A stretch of DNA of 64,000 nt from Uranotaenia lowii (lineage: Eukaryota; Arthropoda; Insecta; Diptera; Culicidae). A program made the translations under genes and the position numbers. The stretch is from NCBI RefSeq assembly GCF_029784155.1, contig NC_073692.1:434783228-434847227 (forward strand). Direction: 5' to 3'. The notes beneath the pieces were generated by a model that saw only the letters and a list, made by a program, of their open reading frames with translations, made no database searches and was not told where the DNA came from. How positions within the stretch are numbered: position 1 is the first letter of the stretch; the number at the start of each line of letters is the position of its first letter. Shown one piece after another: positions 33,926 through 47,600 of the stretch.

Positions 33926-36900
33926 ATCATTTTTGTCATTTTTGTCATTTTTGTCATTTTTGTCATTTTCGTCATTTTTGTCATTTTTGTCATTTTTGTC
34001 ATTTTTGTCATTTTTATCAATCTTGTCATTTTTGTCATTTTTGTCATTTTTATCAATCTTGTCATTTTTGTCATTTTTCGCATTTTTCTCATTTTTGTCA
34101 TTTGTGTCATTTTTGTCATTTTGTCATTTTTGTCATTTTTTGTCATTTTTGTCATTTTTGTCATTTTTGTCATTTTTGTCATTTTTGTCATTTTTGTCAT
34201 TTTTGTCATTTTTGTCATTTTTGTCATTTTTGTCATTTTTGTCATTTTTGTCATTTTTGTCATTTTTGTCATTTTTGTCATTTTTGTCATTTTTGTCATT
34301 TTTGTCATTTTTGTCATTTTTGTCATTTTTTGTCATTTTTGTCATTTTTGTCATTTTTGTCATTTTTGTCATTTTTGTCATTTTTGTCATTTTTGTCATT
34401 TTTGTCATTTTTGTCATTTTTGTCATTTTTGTCATTTTTGTCATTTTTGTCATTTTTGTCATTTTTGTCATTTTTGTCATTTTTGTCATTTTTGTCATTT
34501 TTGTCATTTTTGTCATTTTTGTCATTTTTGTCATTTTTGTCATTTTTGTCATTTTTGTCATTTTTGTCATTTTTGTCATTTTTGTCATTTTTGTCATTTT
34601 TGTCATTTTTGTCATTTTTGTCATTTTTGTCATTTTTGTCATTTTTGTCATTTTTGTCATTTTTGTCATTTTTGTCATTTTTGTCATTTTTGTCATTTTT
34701 GTCATTTTTGTCATTTTTGTCATTTTTGTCATTTTTGTCATTTTTGTCATTTTTGTCATTTTTGTCATTTTTGTCATTTTTGTCATTTTTGTCATTTTTG
34801 TCATTTTTGTCATTTTTGTCATTTTTGTCATTTTTTGTCATTTTTGTCATTTTTGTCATTTTTGTCATTTTTGTCATTTTTGTCATTTTTGTCATTTTTG
34901 TCATTTTTGTCATTTTTGTCATTTTTGTCATTTTTGTCATTTTTGTCATTTTTGTCATTTTTGTCATTTTTGTCATTTTTGTCATTTTTGTCATTTTTGT
35001 CATTTTTGTCATTTCTGTCATTTTTGTCATTTTTGTCATTTTTGTCATTTTTGTCATTTTTGTCATTTTTGTCATTTTTGTCATTTTTGTCATTTTTGTC
35101 ATTTTTGTCATTTTTGTCATTTTTGTCATTTTGTCATTTTTGTCATTTTTGTCATTTTTGTCATTTTTGTCATTTTTGTCATTTTTGTCATTTTTGTCAT
35201 TTTTGTCATTTTTGTCATTTTTGTCATTTTTGTCATTTTTGTCATTTTTGTCATTTTTGTCATTTTTGTCATTTTTGTCATTTTTGTCATTTTTGTCATT
35301 TTTGTCATTTTTGTCATTTTTGTCATTTTTGTCATTTTTGTCATTTTGTCATTTTTGTCATTTTTGTCATTTTTGTCATTTTTGTCATTTTTGTCATTTT
35401 TGTCATTTTTGTCATTTTGTCATTTTTGTCATTTTTGTCATTTTTGTCATTTTTGTCATTTTTGTCATTTTTGTCATTTTTGTCATTTTTGTCATTTTTG
35501 TCATTTTTGTCATTTCTGTCATTTTTGTCATTTTGTCATTTTTGTCATTTTCTGTCATTTCTGTCATTTTTGTCATTTTTGTCATTTTTGTCATTTTTGT
35601 CATTTTTGTCATTTTTGTCATTTTTGTCATTTTTGTCATTTTTGTCATTTTTGTCATTTTTGTCATTTTTGTCATTTTTGTCATTTTTGTCATTTTTGTC
35701 ATTTTTGTCATTTTTGTCATTTTTGTCATTTTTGTCATTTTTGTCATTTTGTCATTTTTGTCATTTTTGTCATTTTTGTCATTTTTGTCATTTTTGTCAT
35801 TTTTGTCATTTTTGTCATTTTTGTCATTTTTGTCATTTTTGTCATTTTTGTCATTTTTGTCATTTTTGTCATTTTTGTCATTTTTGTCATTTTTGTCATT
35901 TTTGTCATTTTTGTCATTTTTGTCATTTCTGACATTTTTGTCATTTCTGTCATTTTTGTCATTTTTGTCATTTTTGTCATTTTTGTCATTTTTGTCAATT
36001 TTATCAATCTTGTCATTTTTGTCATTTTTGTCATTTTTGTCATTTTTGTCATTTTTGTCATTTTTGTCATTTTTGTCATTTTTTTGTCATTTTTGTCATT
36101 TTGTCATTTCTGTCATTTTTGTCATTTTTGTCATTTTTGTCATTTTTGTCATTTTTGTCATTTTTGTCATTTTTGTCATTTTCTTTTGTCATTTTTGTCA
36201 TTTTTGTCATTTTTGTCATTTTTGTCATTTTTGTCATTTTTGTCATTTTTGTCATTTTTGTCATTTTTGTCATTTTTGTCATTTTTGTCATTTTTGTCAT
36301 TTTTGTCATTTTTGTCATTTTTGTCATTTTTGTCATTTTTGTCATTTTTGTCATTTTTGTCATTTTTGTCATTTTTGTCATTTTTGTCATTTTTGTCATT
36401 TTTGTCATTTTTGTCATTTTTGTCATTTTTGTCATTTTTGTCATTTTGTCATTTTTGTCATTTTTGTCATTTTTGTCATTTTTGTCATTTTTGTCATTTT
36501 TGTCATTTTTGTCATTTTTGTCATTTTTGTCATTTTTGTCATTTTTGTCATTTTTGTCATTTTTGTCATTTTTGTTGTCATTTTTGTCATTTTTGTCATT
36601 TTTGTCATTTTTGTCATTTTTGTCATANNNNNNNNNNNNNNNNNNNNNNNNNNNNNNNNNNNNNNNNNNNNNNNNNNNNNNNNNNNNNNNNNNNNNNNNN
36701 NNNNNNNNNNNNNNNNNNNNNNNNNNNNNNNNNNNNNNNNNNNNNNNNNNNNNNNNNNNNNNNNNNNNNNNNNNNNNNNNNNNNNNNNNNNNNNNNNNNN
36801 NNNNNNNNNNNNNNNNNNNNNNNNNNNNNNNNNNNNNNNNNNNNNNNNNNNNNNNNNNNNNNNNNNNNNNNNNNNNNNNNNNNNNNNNNNNNNNNNNNNN

Positions 36901-39900
36901 NNNNNNNNNNNNNNNNNNNNNNNNNNNNNNNNNNNNNNNNNNNNNNNNNNNNNNNNNNNNNNNNNNNNNNNNNNNNNNNNNNNNNNNNNNNNNNNNNNNN
37001 NNNNNNNNNNNNNNNNNNNNNNNNNNNNNNNNNNNNNNNNNNNNNNNNNNNNNNNNNNNNNNNNNNNNNNNNNNNNNNNNNNNNNNNNNNNNNNNNNNNN
37101 NNNNNNNNNNNNNNNNNNNNNNNNNNNCATTTTTGTCATTTTGTCTTTTGTCATTTTTGGTCATTTGTTTGGTCATTTTTGTCATTTTTGTCATTTTGTC
37201 ATTTTGTCATTTTTGTCTTTTTTGTCATTTTTGTCATTTTTGTGTCATTTTTGTCATTTTTTGTCATTTTTGTCATTTTTGTCATTTTTGTCATTTTTGT
37301 CATTTTTGTCATTGTTTTGTCATTTTTGTCATTGTGTCATTTTTGTCATTTTTGTCATGTTTTGTCATTTGTTGTCATTTTTGTCATTTTTGTACATTTT
37401 TGTCATTTTTGTCATTTTTGTCATTTTTGTCATTTTTGTCATTTTTGTCATTTTTGTCATTTTTGTCATTTTTGTCATTTTTGTCATTTTTGTCATTTTT
37501 GTCATTTTTGTCATTTTTGTCATTTTGTCATTTTTGTCATTTTTGTCATTTTTGTCTATTTTGTCAATTTTGTCATTTTTGTCATTTTGTCAATTTTTGT
37601 CATTTTTTGTGTCATTTTTGTCATTTTGTCATTTTTGTCATTTTTGTCATTTTTGTCATTTTTGTCATTTTTGTCATTTTTGTCATTTTTGTCATTTTTG
37701 TCATTTTTGTCATTTTTGTCATTTTTGTCATTTTTGTCATTTTGTCATTGTCATTTTTGTCATTTTTGTCATTTTTGTCATTTTTGTCATTTTTGTCATT
37801 TTGTCATTTTTGTCATTTTTGTCATTTTTGTCATTTTTGTCATTTTTGTCATTTTTGTCATTTTTGTCATTTTTGTCATTTTTGTCATTTTTTGTCATTT
37901 TTGTCATTTTTGTCATTTTGTCATTTTGTCATTTTTGTCATTTTTGTCATTTTTGTCATTTGTCATTTTTGTCATTTTTGTCATTTTGTCATTGTCATTT
38001 GTCATTTTTGTCATTTTTGTCATTTTTGTCATTTTTGTCATTTTTGTCATTTTTGTCATTTTTGTCATTTTTGTCATTTTTGTCAATTTTTGTCATTTTG
38101 TCATTTTTGTCATTTTGTCATTTGTCATTTTTGTCATTTTTGTCATTTTTGTCATTTTTGTCAATTTGTCATTTTTGTCATTTTTGTCATTTTTGTCATT
38201 TTGTCATTTTTGTCATTTTTGTCATTTTTGTCATTTTTGTCATTTTTGTCATTTTTGTCATTTTGTCATTTTTGTCATTTTTGTCATTTTTTGTCATTTT
38301 TGTCATTTTTGTCATTTTTGTCATTTAGTCATTTTTGTCATTTTTGTCATTTTTGTCATTTTTGTCATTTTCTTTTGTCATTTTTGTCATTTTGTCATTT
38401 TTGTCTTTTTTGTCATTTTGTCATTTTTGTCATTTTTGTCATTTTGTCATTTGTGTCATTTTTGTCATTTTGTCATTTTATTTGTCATTTTTGTCCATTT
38501 TGTCATTTTTGTCATTTTGCATTTTGTCATTTTTGTCATTTTGTCATTTGTCATTTTTGTCATTTTTGTCATTTTTGTCATTGTTGTCATTTTTGTCTCT
38601 TTTTGTCATTTTTGTCATTTTTTGTCATTTTTGGTCATTTTTGTCATTTTTGTCTATTTTTGTCATTTTTGTCATTTTTGTCATTTTTGTCATTTTTGTC
38701 ATTTTTGTCATTTTTGTCATTTTGTCATTTTTGTCATTTTTGTCATTTTTGTCATTTTTGTCATTTTTGTCATTTTTGTCATTTTTGTCATTTTTGTCAT
38801 TTTTGTCATTTTTGTCATTTGTTGTCATTTTTGTCATTTGTCATTTTTTTCATTTTTTGTCATTTTTGTCATTTTTGTCATTTTTGTCATTTTGTCATTT
38901 TTGTCATTTTTTGTCATTTTTTGTCATTTTTGTCATTTTTGTCATTGTTTGTCATTTTTGTCATTTTTGTCATTTTTGTCATTTTTGTCATTTTTGTCAT
39001 TTTTGTCATTTTTGTCATTTTTGTCATTTTGTCATTTGTGTCATTTTTGTCATTTTGTCATTTTTGTCATTTTGTCATTTTTGTCATTTTTGTCATTTTT
39101 GTCATTTTTGTCATTTTTGTCATTTTGTCATTTTTGTCATTTTGTCATTTTTGTCATTTTTGTCATTTTGTCATTGTCATTTTTGTCATTTTTGTCATTT
39201 TTGTCATTTTTTGTCATTTTGTCATTGTCATTTTGTGTCATTTTTGTCATTTTTGTCATTTTTGTCATTTTTGTCATTTTTGTCATTTGTGTCATTTTTG
39301 TCATTTTTGTCATTTTGTCATTTTTGTCATTTTTGTCATTTTTGTCATTTTTTGTCATTTTGTCATTTTTGTCATTTTTGTCATTTTGTCATTTTTGTCA
39401 TATTTTTGTCATTTTTTGTCATTTTTGTCATTTTGTCATTTTTGTCATTTTTGTCATTTTTGTCATTTTTGTCATTGTTTGTCATTTTTGTCATTTTTGT
39501 CATTTTTGTCATTTTTGTCATTTTTGTCATTTTGTCATTTTTGTCATTTTTGTCATTTTTGTCATTTTTGTCATTTTTGTCATTTTGTCATTTTTGTCAT
39601 TTTGTCATTTTGTCATTTTTTGTCATTTTTGTCATTTGTCTTGTGTCATTTTTGTCATTTTTGTCATTTTTGTCATTTTTGTCATTTTTGTCATTTTTGT
39701 CATTTGTCATTTTTGTCATTTTTGTCATTTTTGTCATTTTTGTCATTTTTGTCATTTTTGTCATTTTTGTCATTTTTGTCATTTTTGTCATTTTTGTCAT
39801 TTTTGTCATTTTTGTCATTTTTGTCATTTTTGTCATTTTTGTCATTTTTGTCATTTTTGTTCATTTTTGTCATTTTTGTCATTTTTGTCATTTTTGTCAT

Positions 39901-42900
39901 TTTTGTCATTTTGTCATTTTTGTCATTTTTGTCATTTTTGTCATTTTTGTCATTTTTGTCATTTTGTCATTTTTGTCATTTTTGTCATTTTTGTCATTTT
40001 TGTCATTTTTGTCATTTTTGTCATTTTTGTCATTTTTGTCATTTTTGTCATTTTTGTGTCATTTTTGTCATTTTGTCATTTCTTTGTCATTTTTGTCATT
40101 TTTGTCATTTTTGTCATTTTTGTCATTTTTTGTCATTTTTGTCATTTTTGTCATTTTTGTCATTTTTGTCATTTTTGTCATTTTTGTCATTTTTGTCATT
40201 TTTGTCATTTTTGTCATTTTGTCATTTTTGTCATTTTTGTCATTTTTGTCATTTTTGTCATTTTTGTCATTTTTGTCATTTTGTCATTTTTGTCATTTTT
40301 GTCATTTTTGTCATTTTTGTCATTTTTTGTCATTTTTGTCATTTTTGTCATTTTTGTCATTTTTTGTCATTTTTGTCATTTTTGTCATTTTTGTCATTTT
40401 TGTCATTTTTGTCATTTTGTCATTTTTTGTCATTTTTGTCATTTTTGTCATTTTTTGTCATTTTTGTCATTTTTGTCATTTTTGTCATTTTGTCATTTTT
40501 GTCATTTTTGTCATTTTTGTCATTTTTGTCATTTTTGTCATTTTTGTCATTTTTGTCATTTTTGTCATTTTGTATTTTGTCATTTTTGTCATTTTGTCAT
40601 TTTTGTCATTTTGTCATTTTGTCATTTTGTCATTTTTGTCATTTTTGTCATTTTTGTCATTTTTGTCATTTTTGTCATTTTGTCATTTTTGTCATTTTTG
40701 TCATTTTGTCATTTTTGTCATTTTTGTCATTTTTGTCATTTTTGTCATTTTTTGTCATTTTTGTCATTTTTGTCATTTTTGTCATTTTTGTCATTTTTGT
40801 CATTTTTGTCATTTTTGTCATTTTTGTCATTTTTGTCATTTTTTGTCATTTTTGTCATTTTGTCATTTTTGTCATTTTTGTCATTTTTGTCATTTTTGTC
40901 ATTTTTGTCATTTTGTCATTTTTGTCATTTTTGTCATTTTTGTCATTTTTGTCATTTTTGTCATTTTTGTCATTTTTGTCATTTTTTGTCATTTTTGTCA
41001 TTTTTGTCATTTTTGTCATTTTTGTCATTTTTGTCATTTTTGTCATTTTTGTCATTTTGTCATTTTTGTCATTTTTGTCATTTTTGTCATTTTTGTCATT
41101 TTTCATTTTTGTCATTTTTGTCATTTTTGTCATTTTTGTCATTTTGTCATTTTTGTCATTTTTGTCATTTTTGTCATTTTTGTCATTTTTGTCATTTTTG
41201 TCATTTTTGTCATTTTTGTCATTTTTGTCATTTTTGTCATTTTTGTCATTTTTGTCATTTTTGTCATTTTTGTCATTTTGTCATTTTTTGTCATTTTTGT
41301 CAATTTTGTCATTTTTGTCATTTTTGTCATTTTTGTCATTTTTGTCATTTTGTCATTTTTGTCATTTTTGTCATTTTTGTCATTTTTGTCATTTTTGTCA
41401 TTTTTGTCATTTTTTGTCATTTTTGTCATTTTTGTCATTTTTGTCATTTTTGTCATTTTTGTCATTTTTGTCATTTTTGTCATTTTTGTCATTTTTTGTC
41501 ATTTTTGTCATTTTTGTCATTTTGTCATTTTGTCATTTTTGTCATTTTTGTCATTTTTGTCATTTTTGTCATTTTTGTCATTTTTGTCATTTTTGTCATT
41601 TTTGTCATTTTTGTCATTTTTGTCATTTTTGTCATTTTTGTCATTTTTGTCATTTTTGTCATTTTTGTCATTTTTGTCATTTTTGTCATTTTTGTCATTT
41701 TTGTCATTTTTGTCATTTTGTCATTTTTGTCATTTTTGTCATTTTTGTCATTTTTGTCATTTTTGTCATTTTTGTCATTTTTGTCATTTTGTCATTTTTG
41801 TCATTTTTGTCATTTTTGTCATTTTTGTCATTTTTTGTCATTTTTGTCATTTTTGTCATTTTTGTCATTTTTGTCATTTTTGTCATTTTTGTCATTTTTG
41901 TCATTTTTGTCATTTTTGTCATTTTTGTCATTTTTGTCATTTTTGTCATTTTTGTCATTTTTGTCATTTTTGTCATTTTTGTCATTTTTGTCATTTTTGT
42001 CATTTTTGTCATTTTGTCATTTTTGTCATTTTTGTCATTTTTGTCATTTTTGTCATTTTTGTCATTTTTGTCATTTTTGTCATTTTTGTCATTTTTGTCA
42101 TTTTTGTCATTTTGTCATTTTTGTCATTTTTGTCATTTTTGTCATTTTTGTCATTTTTGTCATTTTGTCATTTTTGTCATTTTTGTCATTTTTGTCATTT
42201 TTGTCATTTTTGTCATTTTTGTCATTTTTGTCATTTTTGTCATTTTTGTCATTTTTGTCATTTTTGTCATTTTGTCATTTTTGTCATTTTTGTCATTTTT
42301 GTCATTTTGTCATTTTTGTCATTTTTGTCATTTTTGTCATTTTTGTCATTTTTGTCATTTTTGTCATTTTTGTCATTTTTGTCATTTTTGTCATTTTTGT
42401 CATTTTTGTCATTTTTGTCATTTTTGTCATTTTTGTCATTTTTGTCATTTTTGTCATTTTGTCATTTTGTTCATTTTTGTCATTTTGTCATTTTTGTCAT
42501 TTTTGTCATTTTTGTCATTTTTGTCATTTTGTCATTTTTGTCATTTTTGTCATTTTTTGTCTTCATTTTTGTCATTTTTGTCATTTTTGTCATTTTTGTC
42601 ATTTTTGTCATTTTTGTCATTTTTGTCATTTTTGTCATTTTGTCATTTTTGTCATTTTTTGTCATTTTTGTCATTTTGTCATTTTTGTCATTTTTGTCAT
42701 TTTTGTCATTTTGTCATTTTTGTCATTTTTGTCATTTTTGTCATTTTTGTCATTTTTGTCATTTTTGTCATTTTTGTCATTTTTGTCATTTTTGTCATTT
42801 TTGTCATTTTTGTCATTTTGTCATTTTTGTCATTTGTCATTTGTCATTTTTGTCATTTTTGTCATTTTTGTCATTTTTGTCATTTTTGTCATTTTCATTT

Positions 42901-44695
42901 TGTCATTTTTGTCATTTTTGTCATTTTTGTCATTTTTGTCATTTATGTCATTTTTGTCATTTTTGTCATTTTTGTCATTTTGTCATTTTTGTCATTTTTG
43001 TCATTTTTGTCATTTTGTCATTTTTGTCATTTTTGTCATTTTTGTCATTTTTGTCATTTTGTCTTTGTCATTTTTGTCATTTGTCTTTTGTCATTTTTGT
43101 CATTTTTGTCATTTTTGTCATTTTTGTCATTTTGTCATTTTTGTCATTTTTGTCATTTTTGTCATTTTTGTCATTTTTGTCATTTTGTCATTTTTGTCAT
43201 TTTTGTCATTTTTGTCATTTTGTCATTTTTGTCATTTTTGTCATTTTGTCATTTTTGTCATTTTTGTCATTTTTGTCATTTTTGTCATTTTTGTCATTTT
43301 TGTCATTTTTGTCATTTTTGTCATTTTTGTCATTTTTGTCATTTTTGTCATTTTGTCATTTTTGTCATTTTTGTCATTTTTGTCATTTTTGTCATTTTGT
43401 CATTTTTGTCATTTTTGTCATTTTGTCATTTTGTCATTTTTGTCATTTTTGTCATTTTGTCATTTTTGTCATTTTTGTCATTTTTGTCATTTTTGTCATT
43501 TTTGTCATTTTGTCATTTTTGTCATTTTTGTCATTTTTGTCATTTTTGTCATTTTTGTCATTTTTGTCATTTTTGTCATTTTTTGTCATTTTTGTCATTT
43601 TTGTCATTTTTGTCATTTTTGTCATTTTGTCATTTTTGTCATTTTTGTCATTTTTGTCATTTTTGTCATTTTTGTCATTTTTGTCATTTTTGTCATTTTT
43701 GTCATTTTTGTCATTTTTGTCATTTTTGTCATTTTGTCATTTTTGTCATTTTTGTCATTTTTGTCATTTTTGTCATTTTTGTCATTTTTGTCATTTTTGT
43801 CATTTTTGTCATTTTTGTCATTTTTGTCATTTTGTCATTTTTGTCATTTTTGTCATTTTTGTCATTTTTGTCATTTTTGTCATTTTTGTCATTTTTGTCA
43901 TTTTGTTTGTCATTTTTGTCATTTTGTCATTTTTGTCATTTTTGTCATTTTTGTCATTTTTGTCATTTTTGTCATTTTTGTCATTTTTGTCATTTTTGTC
44001 ATTTGTGTCATTTTTGTCATTTTTGTCATTTTGTCATTTTTGTCATTTTTGTCATTTTTGTCATTTTTGTCATTTTTGTCATTTTTGTCATTTTTGTCAT
44101 TTTTGTCATTTTTGTCATTTTTGTCATTTTTGTCATTTTTGTCATTTTGTCATTTTTGTCATTTTTGTCATTTTTGTCATTTTTGTCATTTTTGTCATTT
44201 TGTCATTTTTTGTCATTTTTGTCATTTTTGTCATTTTTGTCATTTTTGTCATTTTTGTCATTTTGTCATTTTTGTCATTTTTGTCATTTTTGTCATTTTT
44301 GTCATTTTTGTCATTTTTGTCATTTTTGTCATTTTTTGTCATTTTTGTCATTTTTGTCATTTTTGTCATTTTTTGTCATTTTTGTCATTTTTGTCATTTT
44401 TGTCATTTTTGTCATTTTTGTCATTTTTGTCATTTTTGTCATTTTTGTCATTTTTGTCATTTTTGTCATTTTTGTCATTTTTGTCATTTTTGTCATTTTT
44501 GTCATTTTGTATTTTGTCATTTTTGTCATTTTTGTCATTTTTGTCATTTTTGTCATTTTGTCAGTTTTGTCATTTTTGTCATTTTTGTCATTTTTGTCAG
44601 TTTTGTCATTTTTGTCATTTTTGTCATTTTTGTCATTTTTGTCATTTCTGTCATTTTTGTCATTTTGTCATTTTTGTCGAATTGGTCATTTTTGT
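33926..44695 (+). repeat. Large 9-bp satellite array, unit TTTTTGTCA (TGACAAAAA on the other strand)
   Basis: Uninterrupted tandem copies over about 10.8 kb, including a 500-N gap. Left of the gap almost every unit is 9 bp, with occasional 8- or 10-bp units. Right of the gap 8-bp units (TTTTGTCA) and other irregularities are much more frequent, worst in the first few hundred bases after the gap. Rare variants include TTTTTATCAATCTTGTCA at about 34012, 34048 and 35998. All three plus-strand frames are free of stops, giving apparent proteins up to 3605 residues of repeating FVI, FLS or FCH. On the minus strand two frames give MTK or NDK repeats and the third is TGA CAA AAA. These frames are not genes. 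Confidence 0.99.
36628..37127. other. Assembly gap, exactly 500 N
   Basis: A run of 500 N inside the satellite, the round number of a placeholder. The true array length is therefore unknown. Confidence 0.99.
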
Positions 44696-47600
44696 GATGA
44701 AAAAAGATTTAATGTTATGATAAAATTCGATTTAAAATCTGCTGATAAATTTTGATTGTAAACATTTTTTTTTCCATTTTTTTTTAATTTTTTGTACTTT
44801 TATTCGGGTTTGATCAAATTTTCCAGTTCATACCATAAACTATTAAAATGCCATGAATCTTTTACGTCTACGGACGATTTTGATTGAATTTCATAATAGA
44901 GGAAGTGATAACTTTTTAAATATGAATAAGATGAACGGACTAAGCCAATTGCATAAGTATTTAAGTTGATTTTCATGCTTTAAGTTGCTGCTGAATTCGA
45001 TTCCTAGGAAAAGAATTGAATGTCCAAGAACACTGTCGGCATCAGAAATCTTTTTACGATATTTAATGTTAGTTTAGACTTCAAGAAATCTTAAACTCAA
45101 AAATTTGAATCATATTAATACAATTTTTATTAAAGCATAAATTAAATGACCATTATCATCAATGTTTACAAAAGTTGAATATAAAAAAAATTGAAATCAA
45201 AAGCCATTGATCTAAGTGTCACCGTGAATTGCTTTCAATTTTGTTATCATCAAACATTGATCGAGCATAAATTTTCCCAAAATCTCCTTAAACGAAAGAG
45301 CAAAACGAAAATCCCATCAATCCAACAATAGCCGGAATACATGTCAGCAAAGATTCTATACACTTACAGTACTTACCCCAACAAGCAATATCCTATACCT
45401 TTTCACCTTTGTCCTCACTTTTCCCACTCTCTGTCCCGATTTACCGATCTCATTCATGCTTGATTTGAAATCTGGGCAAACAAAATCGATTTTTATCTTA
45501 TATTCATTCTCCAGATTCAATTTATCTGCACTTGAAGTATCACATTTCGGATTCCGGCAGGATTCCTACCTGACAGCACCACCGAGTTTGGATTCGAATA
45601 TGCAGAATTTTTAAAAATAACAATATGTATATTCATTTTTATCAAATGCAAATACATTCGTTCGACTTTTTCATCACAAACTGCTAAATCTACTATTTAT
45701 CGCCTACTAATCCAGAAGATTTCAAAATTTATCATGTTATAAAAGAACATGTGCTTTAAATGAATGAAATCGGTGTCATTTCAAAAAGCCTACTCTGATT
45801 TGTAGTTTGCATCTATTTTTTAGTAATGTTATCAAATTTCACTGAATAATTTCTATCGTGTTTATGGTATGTAGTTTGAATTAATCTCTTTTAAAATGGA
45901 AATTCTTTTTTTTTTTTTTAACATAATAATCTAAACAGTTCTCTTCCCAAGCACTTTCAATCAAAATGGATTTGTTCCGGAAGCTGGTTCGATCCGCTTG
46001 TTAATTCAACCTGCTCACGAGGGTGATGGTTTTGAGGTTTTCTGGGGAAAGGTTTAAGCTCAAAGATGTGAAGTGTGGGTGGATGGTGTTCACCACGCTT
46101 ATAACTGAGTTGAGGAAACTTGAAACACGAAATACCATTCTGTCAGAACGCTCCAATTATTACTGTCTTTTTGTTTGGCGATTATCCGGGAGAATTTGCG
46201 AAATTAAACTCCATTAATAGGATTTGCGGGCTGTGCAGACGCCCCGAATAAAGAAAGGGAGATGGTGGCGCTTTGACGAAAATACACACAAAAACCGGAA
46301 GAGGGAACCCGTCGATAATGATGAGAGCACCGAGAGACAAAACATCTATTTTGCAATAGCAGCAATTTGGTGAAATCCTTTCATCGATTTTGCGGCTCGG
46401 TGATCAAATGATTTGACGCTTCAAGTGTGTTTCTATTCATCTGCCATGATCCTTTTTTGTTGTTGTTATTTTCCTCAGTTCTCATTTATTCATAGGAACG
46501 CAATTGTGAAAACAGGTCCTGGGAAACGTGTTTTGCGATTGTGATAAATCCAGGCCACGTTTGAATGATAAGTGCCTCTTGTAGTGACAAAAAACAGCTC
46601 TCAATCTATTGTCGATTTCATTGTTGTTTCCTGTTTTCGAATGGATTCTGCTGCCATGTATAAATTCAAAACAACAGCACATCGGCCGGTGAAATTGGAC
46701 GACAAAACCATACCAAAAGATATGAAGTCGTTTGTTCAACACACTGACAACCGTTGTAACACCATATTGGACCAAAACGGAGAAAAAACAACAGCTTTTG
46801 GAGAGCTTCTTGTGAATCATGGCGCACTTTGAGCAGGAAAAAAATCCACTTCAGGACTTGTCCTCCCGGTCACAATACGCAATTACACAAACGCTTGAAC
46901 TGGTCAGAGATACCAACAGCAACAACAGCGACTAGGTAGGAGCCTGGGTGTACATCTAGTGGGCGTTGCAGATATGGTCTGGTCACCCCCGGCAACCATC
47001 AGCGCAGCAGTTTTTAGCCTTCTAGGACCACTGGGTTACATTTAACTGAGAAGAGTTCGTGATCTTTGACTTGGGCAGGACATTTTCCTAACCGACCCAA
47101 CAGAGCGGTGCACTGACTGGAAGATGCATGTGGATAAAAATTTTCAAGAAGAATTTCGCCTTCAGCGATTATTGATAATTTTGTTAACAGACTCAATTTT
47201 CTGATCCAAAAATGATATCAACAAAAAAAATAATTTTCTGTAAAATTTATAGAATGTCTTATTAGTTATTGCCATCTTGTAAAAACATAATTACAAAATT
47301 TTTTATTTTCTTCGTACAATAATAGTAAGTACGAAAATATATTTAAAAAAGTCCCATTTTTGAAATCCGCTTAACCTACAGAAGAGTTAGAAAAAAAATA
47401 CACAGTAGAAAAAAAAGTTTACAGTAGAAGAAAAAAGAAATCAAAGCAATCGAGACACGTACCATACGGTTCAGCGGTCAGGCCAGCAGTTCAGTAGACG
47501 CAATGGCAGCAACCGAAAGACCACAGCACTAGGACCAGTCTATCTTCATGGCCTACTTGGACGAAATCGTTCGTTTGCTGTTGCTACTGCCAGAGGAACC

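Noticed and set aside
33910..44556. Minus-strand MTK and NDK repeat proteins
   Set aside because: Same satellite read on the other strand; ATG arises from every CAT in the unit.
33926..44695. CRISPR array
   Set aside because: The repeat is continuous with no spacers and the context is a eukaryotic genome.
33903..44755. Open frames of 3605, 2884, 2120 and 1408 codons on the plus strand
   Set aside because: They are translations of the 9-bp satellite and cross an N gap; no non-repeat protein sequence is involved except a few flanking residues.
46482..46832. Overlapping frames on opposite strands near 46.5-46.8 kb
   Set aside because: No recognisable protein on either strand, no splice pattern; likely chance frames in a GC-richer block.
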